Shown: piece by piece, positions 44,916 through 53,717 of the stretch
How positions within the stretch are numbered: the stretch's first letter is position 1
How the letters are laid out: every line of letters starts with the position of its first letter
Source of the DNA: Chryseobacterium sp. Bi04
GTDB taxonomy: Bacteria > Bacteroidota > Bacteroidia > Flavobacteriales > Weeksellaceae
Direction of reading: 5' to 3'
Length of the DNA stretch: 64,000 nt
Assembly (NCBI RefSeq): GCF_918698085.1
Contig: NZ_CAKKLP010000017.1
Span: 20,850-84,849 of the forward strand
The notes under the pieces: model-generated
Seen by the model: only the letters and a program-made list of their open reading frames with translations
What the model was told of the DNA's origin: nothing
Databases searched by the model: none
Translations under genes and position numbers: made by a program

Positions 44916-44952
44916 AATCCTCAACTCTTCACCGGGTCTGAGGATTTTTTGA
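44916..44952 (+). terminator. terminator of the proVWX operon
   Basis: AAATCCTCA (44916-44924) pairs with TGAGGATTT (44940-44948), followed by T. It sits between the convergent proX and HxlR genes. Confidence 0.8.
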
Positions 44953-44957
44953 TCAAT

Positions 44958-45347
44958 TTATAATTCAGAAGCATTCATGGATTCTTTGATCTTCTCCCGA
45001 TGAAGTATTCCCCAATTAACCAATGTTTCCGTCACCGGGAATACTGATTTTCCGTATTCGGTAACAGCATAGATTACAGTAATGGGTTTTGTATCCTGAA
45101 TCGTTCTGGTGATCAGAAGGTTAGTCTCCAGTTCTTTCAGTTCTTTACTCAGCATCTTGGCGGAGATTCCTTCAATACCCCGTTCCAGCTTTTTAAAATG
45201 AATTTTCTGATCAGGTCTGTTGGTCAGATATCGCAGGATCATCAGTTTCCATTTTCCGCCTAATACATCCAGGCTATCACGCATCGCGAACAATTCTTCC
45301 GTGCAGCTCGCTTCTCTTTCTATTCCGTTTTCAATGATTTTTGCCAT
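44958..45347 (-). CDS. HxlR family transcriptional regulator
   Basis: About 129 residues from ATG 45347 (MAKIIENGIEREASC). The winged-helix signature LDVLGGKWKLMILRYLTNRP and EGISAKMLSKELKELE are present, as are two Cys residues near the N-terminus (one is typical of redox- or quinone-sensing HxlR proteins such as YodB). A start at 45377 would overlap the palindrome GGTAACTAGTTACC, so the inner ATG is preferred. It is divergent from the quinone oxidoreductase gene, its likely target. Confidence 0.88.
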   Translation of the reverse strand: MAKIIENGIEREASCTEELFAMRDSLDVLGGKWKLMILRYLTNRPDQKIHFKKLERGIEGISAKMLSKELKELETNLLITRTIQDTKPITVIYAVTEYGKSVFPVTETLVNWGILHREKIKESMNASEL

Positions 45348-45361
45348 AATAGTTTCATAAA

Positions 45362-45391
45362 GGTAACTAGTTACCATTTGTTAACTAGTAG
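45362..45391. promoter_or_regulatory. probable HxlR operator
   Basis: GGTAACTAGTTACC (45362-45375) is a perfect 14-bp palindrome. A second, partial site TAACTAGTAG begins at 45382, 18 bp away from the first TAACTAGT. HxlR-family proteins bind short inverted repeats near their own promoter. The position between hxlR and the divergent oxidoreductase gene supports control of both. Confidence 0.7.
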
Positions 45392-45525
45392 CAAATATAA
45401 ACTATTCCCTCTTTACATTTGTGTATCATATTAACAGTATGAAATCGCAATGATTTCTCAAACGCAACCAATCGTGAGGACGATACGATTGCATATGCCC
45501 TTTGAAAAAAAATAAATATCAACAT

Positions 45526-46515
45526 ATGAAAGCAGTTATTTTAAATAAGAATTTTCAGTTAGAGGATGGAATGGTAGAAAAGCCACCTGTAAAGAATAAT
45601 GAAGTTTTAATCCAGATCAAAGCAAGTGGATTCAACCCCATCGATTATCAGATGCTGGAAAACGAACTTGAGAGAAAACTGATCAGTTCCCCGATCTTAG
45701 GAAGAGAATTATCCGGAATTATAGTAGACAAAGGTCCCGAAGCTACACAATTTAATATCGGTGACGAAGTCTATTGTGGTAGTGGTTCTATGGGAAGCAA
45801 TGGTACTTATGCTGAATATATAGTTGTCCCTGAATCCATTGTTTCTTTTAAACCAAAGAATATTTCGTTTGAACAAGCGGCTTCCATTCCTTCAGTAGGA
45901 CTTACTTCTTTGCAGGTCTTTAACCGGTTGAAACTAAGTCCAGAAAATACAGTTCTTATAACGGGTGCAACCGGAGGCGTTGGTTCATTTTTGATTAAAC
46001 TTTTATTAGCCCATAATATCCGGAAGATCACAGCAACGGTTGGCAGTGAGGCAAACAGACAAATCCTGCTTAATATGGGGCTAAAAGATCATCAAATCAT
46101 CAATTATAGACAAGAAACCCTTATTGAAAACATTTTAAAAGCCAATAATAATCAGCCATTTGAGTTTGGGATTGATCTGGTAGGAAATTACATGTCAGAA
46201 GTGACGGCAGAAGTTTTAAAGATCAACGGAACTTATGTAGATGTAACAGCTTTAGTCACTAAAGACGCTCATGAAATTCTTTTCAACAAAGGAAGTCTGA
46301 TTATGAATATCTCCAATTACACGTATGGAATGGTCAAAAAATATGAGTATTACAAAAACAGTTTACTTGAAATAAAAAAGCTCATCGAAACCGGAACTAT
46401 TACGCCGCCTCAGCATAAGATAATAGGAAATCTTTCTTTGGAAACTGTTCTGCAGGCACATTCTATTTTAAAAAACAATCAGGCCCAGGGTCATAAACTC
46501 ATTATGAAACATTAA
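45526..46515 (+). CDS. zinc-independent MDR alcohol dehydrogenase (quinone oxidoreductase type)
   Basis: About 329 residues from ATG 45526 (MKAVILNKNFQLEDG). An upstream TTG-started extension to 45502 is ignored. It belongs to the MDR superfamily: GroES-like N-domain (GDEVYCGSGSMGSNGTYAEY), NADPH-binding ITGATGGVGSFLIKLL, and a C-terminal GHKLIMKH. It lacks the catalytic zinc Cys/His set, as in quinone oxidoreductases. Divergent from HxlR and three bases before a cupin gene, which suggests a small quinone- or aldehyde-stress operon. Confidence 0.87.
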   Translation: MKAVILNKNFQLEDGMVEKPPVKNNEVLIQIKASGFNPIDYQMLENELERKLISSPILGRELSGIIVDKGPEATQFNIGDEVYCGSGSMGSNGTYAEYIVVPESIVSFKPKNISFEQAASIPSVGLTSLQVFNRLKLSPENTVLITGATGGVGSFLIKLLLAHNIRKITATVGSEANRQILLNMGLKDHQIINYRQETLIENILKANNNQPFEFGIDLVGNYMSEVTAEVLKINGTYVDVTALVTKDAHEILFNKGSLIMNISNYTYGMVKKYEYYKNSLLEIKKLIETGTITPPQHKIIGNLSLETVLQAHSILKNNQAQGHKLIMKH

Positions 46516-46518
46516 TCA

Positions 46519-46986
46519 ATGAACAAAATACCAAGAAGAATCGTAACAGGAATTCAAGACGGAAAATCTGTTATTCTCGAAGATCAGCCGGTAGCAAATG
46601 TGGTAGAACATTTCCCGGGGCTTATTATTTCTGATGTATGGAATACACAACAAGCACCGGCAAGCTTAAACTTTGAAGCCCAAATTCCTAATACCGGATT
46701 TCCGCAAACGCCAAAAAATGGTACTTATTTTAGATATGTAGTGGTACCTCCGGATAAAGATTTAGGAGTTGAGCTTAAAGACAATGAGCCTCATCCGATG
46801 ATGCATCAGACCCCTACACTGGATTATATCATTATTCTTTCCGGCGAGCTCTATCTGATCATGGAAGAAGGCGAAACTCTTCTCAAGCCCGGAGACATCG
46901 TGATTCAAAGAGGAACGAATCACGCGTGGAGCAACCGGTCTGATGAACCTTGCATTCAGCTGGCTGTGTTGATCGATGCTGAATGA
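46519..46986 (+). CDS. cupin domain protein
   Basis: A 155-residue protein with a small cupin domain at the C-terminal half: PTLDYIIILSGELYLIMEEG and the second motif KPGDIVIQRGTNHAWSNRS with His. One metal-site His of the first motif is replaced. An N-terminal extension of about 70 residues is present. It follows the oxidoreductase after three bases and is probably co-transcribed. The exact reaction is unknown. Confidence 0.82.
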   Translation: MNKIPRRIVTGIQDGKSVILEDQPVANVVEHFPGLIISDVWNTQQAPASLNFEAQIPNTGFPQTPKNGTYFRYVVVPPDKDLGVELKDNEPHPMMHQTPTLDYIIILSGELYLIMEEGETLLKPGDIVIQRGTNHAWSNRSDEPCIQLAVLIDAE

Positions 46987-47119
46987 GAGAATTAAAAGAT
47001 TTAATTATTTCAAAATTTAAAGAATGGAATAGTTCTCACAAATTTTAAAAATGTATTAAATAAAAAAATCTGGGGAATCTGTAGTCTGTGAGAAATAAGA
47101 ACAAGATTCTGTAGGTAAA

Positions 47120-47785
47120 TTGGACAAACGCAAAGACGCAAAGAAAAAATAAATAATATGTTATTTTAAGACGCAAGAAAATCGAAGATTTGCTGCAAGG
47201 ATTATATCCTCATAAATAAGTATAATGGTAATCAACAGCATTCAATTTTATCACAGATAAAATCCTTGCGTCTTATCACGTAAAGTATGTAAAAACCTTT
47301 TGCGTCTTTGCGTTGCCAACAATTATTTGAATGAGGTTTATGTTATAATATGTTGGAAAAACGCAAAGGCGCAAAGATGTTTCATTATAAATAGCTTTTA
47401 AGACGCAAGAAAATCAAAGATTTCCAGCAAGGATTATATTCCTCATAAATAAGTATAATGATAATCAACAGCACTCAATTTTATCACAGATAAAATCCTT
47501 GCGTCTTATAGCATAAAGTATGTAAAAACCTTTTGCGTCTTTGCGTTGCCAACAATTATTTGAATGAGGTTTTTGTTATAATGTGTTGGAAAGACGCAAA
47601 GATGTTTCATTATAAATAGCTTTTAAGACGCAAGAAAATCAAAGATTTCCAGCAAGGATTATATTCCTCATAAATAAGTATAATGGTAATCAACAGCACT
47701 CAATTTTATCACAGATAAAATCCTTGCGTCTTATAGCATAAAGTATGTAAAAACCCTTTTTGCGTCTTTGTGTTTTCCAACCAAA
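47120..47785. repeat. three-copy array of the same palindromic repeat (reverse orientation)
   Basis: The array holds three units of the element seen at 31531-33810, read in reverse complement: AATCCTTGCGTCTTATAGC, AAAGTATGTAAAAACC and AATTATTTGAATGAGG are the complements of words in the first array. Recurrence of CGTTGCC at 47311 and 47544 gives a spacing of 233 bp, and the next is about 227, the same two unit sizes as in the other array. The first unit has a variant arm (AAAAAATAAATAATATGTT) that also occurs in the second unit of the other array (complement near 31915-31935). The last unit has lost part of its left CGCAAAG repeat. Bases 46987-47119 hold nothing clear. Confidence 0.92.
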
Positions 47786-47794
47786 AACAGCATC

Positions 47795-48256
47795 TTACAA
47801 AGCAGAAACTTCCAACAGTTTTTGTTTCATTTTTTCAGCAGTAAACTGTCCCTCATGATAATAGATCAGCTTCTGGTCTTTATCCAGGATGATCCACAGC
47901 GGATATACAGGTTGGTTTTTATTTTTTGACAATGCCAGAGCCAACTCATGGATTCCGGAATTCCCATTCTGTAGATACTCAAATTCCTGATTCTGGAAAT
48001 GAATTTTTTCCTTCGTTTTCTCTGCCTCAAAATTGATAAAATAAAAGTGCTCATTCATCATCGTAACCAGGTCTTTATCTTTACTTAAACGGAAAGATTC
48101 AATTTTACAAATGGCACACCAGTCTGTATAAAGATGGATGACAGTAGGCTTAGCTTCTACTTTTCGCAAAGCTTCTACTTCAGAAAAAGTGCCTGTCTTC
48201 ATCTGCGACAGATAAAAACAGGGCACTAACATTAAAAATAAAGCTAATTTTTTCAT
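47795..48256 (-). CDS. thioredoxin-like protein with signal peptide
   Basis: A 153-residue periplasmic thioredoxin-like protein. A signal peptide covers about residues 1-17. The active-site pair is in TDWCAICK (Cys47 and Cys50). The fold is supported by VIHLYTDW and VYPLWIILDKDQKLIYYHEG. It overlaps the TonB-dependent receptor gene by four bases (stop within start), so the two are translated together. The partner receptor has a CxxC-like Cys pair in its plug, which makes a thiol-based metal or redox role worth considering. Confidence 0.82.
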   Translation of the reverse strand: MKKLALFLMLVPCFYLSQMKTGTFSEVEALRKVEAKPTVIHLYTDWCAICKIESFRLSKDKDLVTMMNEHFYFINFEAEKTKEKIHFQNQEFEYLQNGNSGIHELALALSKNKNQPVYPLWIILDKDQKLIYYHEGQFTAEKMKQKLLEVSAL

Positions 48257-50322
48257 TTCAAAGTATATTTTACACCCAAAAACCCTCTGATACGCTGCAT
48301 GGGAGCATACCCATACGCCGTATCAAAAGTATAATGATTGGGGTTGCTGATGGGATCATCAACATGATTGTCAAATGGGTCAAACGGTCTCATCAAAGGA
48401 TCTTTGGGCGTAAAATTGAATAAGTTTTTTACTCCGCAATACACTTCAAAGCCGGATGTAAAGCTCTTTGAAACCTGAATATTGGCCAAAGAATAGAATG
48501 GTGAATATTCCGGACGGAAATCATTAAGTAATACAGGAAGTCTCATCGGCCCATAAAACTGCCCGGTAAAATCTACCGTAATATTACTTGAAAATTTATA
48601 CGTCAGGTTATAGGTTCCGCTCCATTTTGGGGCATGTAATTGTTGTGTTTTTTGATTTTCATTATCAAATTTCTGATATACATCAAGATAAGTTACTCCT
48701 AAGTTGACACTTAAAGGAAAGCTGAAGCTAAAATCTACATTCAGTGAAGCCCCTCTCGAAATTCCATATCCGTGAAGATTATCATAAATAATTTTATTAG
48801 GATCAGCATCAAAATCACCTACGATTTTATTACTGAAATAGGTATAAAATGCAGAAGCATCAAGATTCACCATACGGGTACCCACGGGAATTTTCCAGAT
48901 ATAGTTCAGGTTTCCATTAACCGACCTTTCAGGTTTAAGGTCAGACTTTACGACTACTTCACGGGAACCCGTTAAAGCTGCATGATCTTCGGTAAACAAA
49001 TTCACGACCCTGAACCCCGTTCCAAAGTTGAAACGCAAAGTATGATAAGGATTCGGTGAAAACTTCCACGCTAATCTTGGGGAATGCACCGAATGATGTA
49101 CTTTATCATAATCATACCGGTAGCCCAACAGCAAGGTGTTTTTGTCATTGATCTCCCACTGGTCCTGAATAAATGCTCCCCAGATCGGAGATTTCATCGG
49201 TGCGTTGGTTATCCCGTCTGCTTTCAGAGTTCCCGGTGTATTGTCATCATAAAATGTTCTTTTAAAAGTAAGTCCGGCTGTGATATCATGTTTTCCAAAA
49301 CTTCTGTCCCAATACGTTTGTACAAAAGCCACTTTTTGAAGCGCATTAAAAGGATTAGCTCCATAAAAAGAATTCTGGTCATGATAATTGTAAGAAAACT
49401 GAGTCACAATATGCTCTTTTACAGGCCATTCATACAAACCGAAAACCTCGGCTCTGTTGGTATATATACTTTCCCCATACACTTTATCACTTCCGCGGTA
49501 AGATTTATTCCATTGCATTTCTCCTCCGAAACGGTCTTCATATAGGTATCTCATGGCAAAGCTCGCCTGGCGGTTTTCTTTTCTTTTAAAATTCCATTTG
49601 TTAAAAACAGAAATCCGGCTCTGTAAGGTGGCATCGGTGAAATTATCTTTGTTCTGATCTATTTTTTCCTGAAAACTGAAATAATTTAAACTTAATAATG
49701 ACGCAGCATTTTTCCCTACACTAAACTTGGTAGAGAGGTCCAGATTGTTCTCACTCCATGTTGTGGTCATCAGATCTACGCTCAATTTTGGGGCAGTCAA
49801 TGCGTTTTTGGTAATAATATTGATTACTCCTCCCATTGCTTCAGAACCATAAATAGAAGAAGCCGGCCCCTTTACCACCTCTATCCTATCCACCAGGCTG
49901 TTCGGAATTCCACTCAATCCATATACCGTAGAAAGCGAACTTACAATAGGCATTCCGTCAATCAGAATCATGGTATAAGGACCTTCCAGCCCATTGATAT
50001 GAATGTCACCTGTATTACAAACGGAACAGTTCAGCTGAGGTTTTACTCCGTTTACCATAGCGATGGCTTCGAAAATACTTGGAGTGGGATTCTTCTGAAA
50101 AAATTTTTGGCTGTAGATCTCTACTGCCACAGGGCTTTTGGACCTGCTCATCGGTTTTATGGTTCCGGTAACCACTACATCTTCAATACTGCTGGTTTTA
50201 ATTTCTCTTCTGGAAATTCCGGTTGAATCTATATTTTTATTTTGATGTAAACTTAAACTATCTGTCTCCTGAGAGAAACAATAGGATGATAAAAAAGTAA
50301 TAGAAAATAATATTCGTTTCAT
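48253..50322 (-). CDS. TonB-dependent outer-membrane receptor
   Basis: About 689 residues from ATG 50322 (MKRILFSITFLSSYCFSQ, signal peptide). An upstream ATG at 50352 would spoil the signal sequence. The plug domain (about 45-180) contains IEDVVVTGTIKPM and IEVVKGPASSIYGSEAMGGV, and the beta-barrel ends in a typical aromatic C-terminus (FLGVKYTLK). Within the plug is NCSVCNTGDIHINGLEG, with Cys99 and Cys102, unusual among iron-siderophore receptors. Substrate not known. Co-expressed with the thioredoxin-like gene. Confidence 0.88.
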   Translation of the reverse strand: MKRILFSITFLSSYCFSQETDSLSLHQNKNIDSTGISRREIKTSSIEDVVVTGTIKPMSRSKSPVAVEIYSQKFFQKNPTPSIFEAIAMVNGVKPQLNCSVCNTGDIHINGLEGPYTMILIDGMPIVSSLSTVYGLSGIPNSLVDRIEVVKGPASSIYGSEAMGGVINIITKNALTAPKLSVDLMTTTWSENNLDLSTKFSVGKNAASLLSLNYFSFQEKIDQNKDNFTDATLQSRISVFNKWNFKRKENRQASFAMRYLYEDRFGGEMQWNKSYRGSDKVYGESIYTNRAEVFGLYEWPVKEHIVTQFSYNYHDQNSFYGANPFNALQKVAFVQTYWDRSFGKHDITAGLTFKRTFYDDNTPGTLKADGITNAPMKSPIWGAFIQDQWEINDKNTLLLGYRYDYDKVHHSVHSPRLAWKFSPNPYHTLRFNFGTGFRVVNLFTEDHAALTGSREVVVKSDLKPERSVNGNLNYIWKIPVGTRMVNLDASAFYTYFSNKIVGDFDADPNKIIYDNLHGYGISRGASLNVDFSFSFPLSVNLGVTYLDVYQKFDNENQKTQQLHAPKWSGTYNLTYKFSSNITVDFTGQFYGPMRLPVLLNDFRPEYSPFYSLANIQVSKSFTSGFEVYCGVKNLFNFTPKDPLMRPFDPFDNHVDDPISNPNHYTFDTAYGYAPMQRIRGFLGVKYTLK

Positions 50323-50391
50323 GAAATTAAAATTGTTAGACAAATCTAACAATTATTTTTGAGAAACAAAACTTCAAACTTAATATTTTGG

Positions 50392-50424
50392 TTTGAGTCA
50401 ATTCATGAAAAATGATTAAATTTG
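50392..50424 (+). promoter_or_regulatory. hmgA promoter
   Basis: TTTG at 50392-50395 and TAAATTTG at 50417-50424, with 21 bp between them, the same spacing as in the HU promoter. The ATG of hmgA follows after 22 bases. This is a good match to the Bacteroidetes primary promoter. Confidence 0.7.
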
Positions 50425-50446
50425 AGAAACTACATATAAAAGTAAA

Positions 50447-51598
50447 ATGAGATATCATTTATCGGGAAACATCCCACCAAAAAGACATACCATCTTTAAG
50501 TCTCCGGAAGATAAATTTTACTATGAACAGCTTTTCGGAACAGAAGGCTTTCACGGTATCTCTTCTCTGCTCTATCACATCCATCGCCCTACCCAGATAA
50601 AATCAATTGGGGAGCCTAAGGATGTGACACCGAAAATTGCGGTAGAAAAAAATATTACGCCCAGAATGTTCAAGGGAATGAATGTAACTCCTGAAGATGA
50701 TTTTATGGACAGCCGAAAAATCCTTTTGATGAATAATGATCTGAAAATGGGATTGGCAAAACCAAGAAAATCAATGGACTATTTCTACAAAAATGCCGAA
50801 TGTGATGAGCTTTTATTCGTTCATGAAGGAGCCGGTATCTTAAAAACCTTTGTAGGAGATCTTGAATTCGGGACCGGTGATTATCTTATTATTCCGAGAG
50901 GAACCATTTATCAGGTGGAGTTACAGTCTGAAAATACAGTATTTTTTGTCCTGGAAAGCCATTCTCCTATTTATACTCCCAAAAGATACAGAAATGAATT
51001 CGGACAGCTTTTGGAACACTCGCCATTCTGCGAAAGAGACATGATTGCTCCTGTTTTCAAAGAGCCTAAAGATAAAAAAGGAGAGTTTTTAATTAAAGTA
51101 AAAAAAGAAAACCAGATTACAGACTTCATTTATGCAACACACCCATTTGATGTCGTAGGCTGGGACGGATATTTCTATCCTTATAAATTCAATATCAAAA
51201 ACTTTGAACCGATTACGGGAAGAATTCACCAGCCCCCACCGGTACACCAGAACTTTGAAGCCCATAACTTTGTAGTATGCTCATTCTGTGCCAGAATGTA
51301 TGATTACCATCCACTGGCTATTCCGGCTCCTTACAATCACTCCAATATTGATTCTGATGAAGTCTTATTCTACACAGAAGGAGACTTTATGAGCCGTAAC
51401 CACATTGACCTGATGGATTTCACTCTTCATCCGGGTGGAATTGTACATGGACCTCATCCAGGTGCTATGGAAAGAAGTATCGGTAAAAAATTTACTGAAG
51501 AATATGCCGTAATGGTAGATCCTTTCCGTCCTTTGAAGATTACAGAAGAAGCTTTAAAGGTTGAAGATCCGTCCTATAAAACATCATGGCTGGAATAA
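50447..51598 (+). CDS. hmgA: homogentisate 1,2-dioxygenase
   Basis: A 383-residue non-haem iron cupin dioxygenase that opens the ring of homogentisate to maleylacetoacetate in tyrosine breakdown. Start MRYHLSGNIPPKRHT is characteristic. The iron-site region includes RIHQPPPVHQNF, YHPLAIPAPYNHSNIDSDEV and GGIVHGPHPGAMERS. Length is somewhat below that of the human enzyme but usual for Bacteroidetes. It shares the pathway with hppD (56162) and fahA (57884) in this window. Expression is probably from its own promoter at 50392. Confidence 0.92.
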   Translation: MRYHLSGNIPPKRHTIFKSPEDKFYYEQLFGTEGFHGISSLLYHIHRPTQIKSIGEPKDVTPKIAVEKNITPRMFKGMNVTPEDDFMDSRKILLMNNDLKMGLAKPRKSMDYFYKNAECDELLFVHEGAGILKTFVGDLEFGTGDYLIIPRGTIYQVELQSENTVFFVLESHSPIYTPKRYRNEFGQLLEHSPFCERDMIAPVFKEPKDKKGEFLIKVKKENQITDFIYATHPFDVVGWDGYFYPYKFNIKNFEPITGRIHQPPPVHQNFEAHNFVVCSFCARMYDYHPLAIPAPYNHSNIDSDEVLFYTEGDFMSRNHIDLMDFTLHPGGIVHGPHPGAMERSIGKKFTEEYAVMVDPFRPLKITEEALKVEDPSYKTSWLE

Positions 51599-52007
51599 TT
51601 GAAACGATTGTAATGCTTTAGTCTCAACCACAAAAAAATTAAGCCCTAAGTTTTACAAAGTGAATATAATTTCACAAAGAAGGGCACTTAAGTTTTTGAA
51701 AATCGAAAATTTCCTTCTAAGATGTACTTTAGACAACATTATTATTAACTTCCTTAAGTAGACTAAAACGTTTAAACATAAAGCTTTTGTGAATTTTTGT
51801 TTAAAAATTCTGACAGATCTATCCAATCGTAAAAGCCTAAACAATTTCATAGAAAAAGTATTGCTGAATACATATAAAAGACCCTTTAAAGTGCTTTATT
51901 TAAAGGGTCTTTTTCGTAAATTTGTAGGAGATGGTTACCATTTATAATCACCATTATTTTTCATAACACATTCTAAGTAATGGTGGTTACCACAAAATCA
52001 AGATTAC
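51599..52007. other. intergenic region after hmgA
   Basis: A gap of about 410 bases with no credible gene. It ends with a strong terminator at 51876-51914 and a short AT-rich leader of the CoA-transferase. The stretch 51605-51870 shows several A/T-rich words and no recognisable signal. Confidence 0.6.
51876..51914 (+). terminator. terminator between hmgA and CoA-transferase
   Basis: Perfect 15-bp stem AAAAGACCCTTTAAA (51876-51890) and TTTAAAGGGTCTTTT (51899-51913), then T. Confidence 0.92.
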
Positions 52008-53519
52008 ATGTTAGAAAGAATCAGATTAGAAAGTCTACACCAAAAAGTGACAACAGCTGAAAATGCTGTAAAAATGATTAAAGACGGTATGGTCATAGGA
52101 TCTAGCGGATTTACAAAAGCGGGTGACAGCAAAGCAATTTTGCCGGCATTAGCTGAAAGAGGAAAAACAGAAGACATTAAGGTCACTTTAATGACCGGAG
52201 CTTCATTAGGGCATGGTACCGACGGTAAATTGGCAGAGGCTAATGTTCTAAAGAAAAGGATGCCCTTCCAGGTAGATCCTATTTTAAGAAATAAAATTAA
52301 TAATGGAGAAATTCTATTTATTGATCAGCATTTAAGTGAAAGTGCCGAACTGCTTCACACTAAAAACCTACAGACTATTGATCTGGCGGTGATTGAAGCA
52401 GCCTATATTGAAAGAGACGGAAGCATTGTCCCTACCACTTCTGTAGGAAACTCAGTCACTTTTGCAGCTTTGGCTAAAAAAGTCATCATCGAGATCAATA
52501 CCGAAGTTCCTGAAGAAGTGTATGGTATTCACGATATCTACCAGGCTGAAGACTATCCTTACAGAAATGTTATTCCCATTGTCGCTCCTTGGAACAAAAT
52601 AGGAAGAAAAAGTATTCCCATCGATCCTGATAAAATTGAGGCTATTGTTTTTACCCACCTTAAAGACAGCCCTGCAGATATAGCAGAACCCGATGAAAAA
52701 ACGACCGCTATTGCAAAACATCTCCTGGGCTTCTTTGAAAATGAAGTTCTTTTAGGACGTCTTACCGATAGGCTACTTCCTCTTCAGGCCGGGATTGGTA
52801 AAGTGGCCAATGCCGTTCTTACAGGATTTAAGGACAGTAATTTTTATGACCTTACTATGTTTTCTGAAGTGCTTCAGGACAGTACCTTTGATCTCATAGA
52901 TTCCGGTAAGCTAAGTTTTGCTTCCGCATCTTCCATTACTGTTTCTAAAGAATGCTATGAAAGAGTACTGGGAAACCTTTCAAAATACCGGGAAAAATTT
53001 GTTTTAAGACCCCAGAATATTTCCAATACCCCAGGATTGATCAGAAGATTGGGAGTAATTGCCATCAATACTGCAATAGAATTTGATATCTACGGAAATG
53101 TAAATTCCACCCATATCGGTGGGACAAAAATCATGAACGGAATCGGAGGTTCCGGAGATTTTGCAAGAAACGCTTACTTAAGTATTTTTGTAACCCAGGC
53201 TGCTTCCAAAGGAAACAATATTTCCCATGTACTTCCTATGGTTTCTCACACCGATCATACAGAGCATGATGTTGATATTTTGGTGACCGACATCGGACTG
53301 GCTGATTTAAGAGGCCTGGCTCCCAGAGAAAGGGCTCAAAAAATAATTGACAACTGTGTGCATCCAGATTATAAGGAAGAGCTGCAGTCCTACTTTCACA
53401 GAGCCTGTGAAAGAGGTGGCCATACTCCTCATGTACTTGAAGAAGCTTTCAGCTGGCATTTGCGATTTTCTGAAACAGGAAGTATGAAACAGAAAACCGA
53501 AGTCCCTATTTTAAATTAA
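52008..53519 (+). CDS. succinyl-CoA:acetate CoA-transferase-like protein (acetyl-CoA hydrolase family)
   Basis: A 503-residue class I CoA-transferase of the acetyl-CoA hydrolase/AarC family. The catalytic Glu is expected in YDLTMFSEVLQDS. GSSGFTKAGDSKAI near the N-terminus, VVPTTSVGNS-like PTTSVGNS, and IMNGIGGSGDFARNAYLS are strong family features. It probably moves CoA between succinate, acetate and acetoacetate. It lies downstream of hmgA after a terminator and upstream of a second, shorter CoA-transferase, so it may process acetoacetate made by tyrosine catabolism (an inference). Confidence 0.88.
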   Translation: MLERIRLESLHQKVTTAENAVKMIKDGMVIGSSGFTKAGDSKAILPALAERGKTEDIKVTLMTGASLGHGTDGKLAEANVLKKRMPFQVDPILRNKINNGEILFIDQHLSESAELLHTKNLQTIDLAVIEAAYIERDGSIVPTTSVGNSVTFAALAKKVIIEINTEVPEEVYGIHDIYQAEDYPYRNVIPIVAPWNKIGRKSIPIDPDKIEAIVFTHLKDSPADIAEPDEKTTAIAKHLLGFFENEVLLGRLTDRLLPLQAGIGKVANAVLTGFKDSNFYDLTMFSEVLQDSTFDLIDSGKLSFASASSITVSKECYERVLGNLSKYREKFVLRPQNISNTPGLIRRLGVIAINTAIEFDIYGNVNSTHIGGTKIMNGIGGSGDFARNAYLSIFVTQAASKGNNISHVLPMVSHTDHTEHDVDILVTDIGLADLRGLAPRERAQKIIDNCVHPDYKEELQSYFHRACERGGHTPHVLEEAFSWHLRFSETGSMKQKTEVPILN

Positions 53520-53537
53520 AAATTAAGTATACCCTCA

Positions 53538-53577
53538 CAAAGGACCGAATGTATTGCGTTCGGTCCTTTGTTTTTTA
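53538..53577 (+). terminator. terminator of the first CoA-transferase gene
   Basis: CAAAGGACCGAA (53538-53549) pairs with TTCGGTCCTTTG (53559-53570), followed by a T-run. Confidence 0.92.
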
Positions 53578-53656
53578 TTTGAATTCCTTATATTCAGCAT
53601 GATAAAAATCTCCTAATATGCATAGAATATTTAGAATAAGTAAAGCTGATAAAGCT

Positions 53657-53664
53657 TATCTTTG
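53657..53664 (+). promoter_or_regulatory. candidate -7 box for the second CoA-transferase gene
   Basis: TATCTTTG at 53657-53664 fits TAnnTTTG and lies about 53 bases before the ATG at 53718. No clear -33 element is seen. Confidence 0.4.
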
Positions 53665-53717
53665 AAAGAAGACAGGTGTTTTATGAGATAAAAAATTAAT
53701 ATCAAAAAAAGTAAAAT

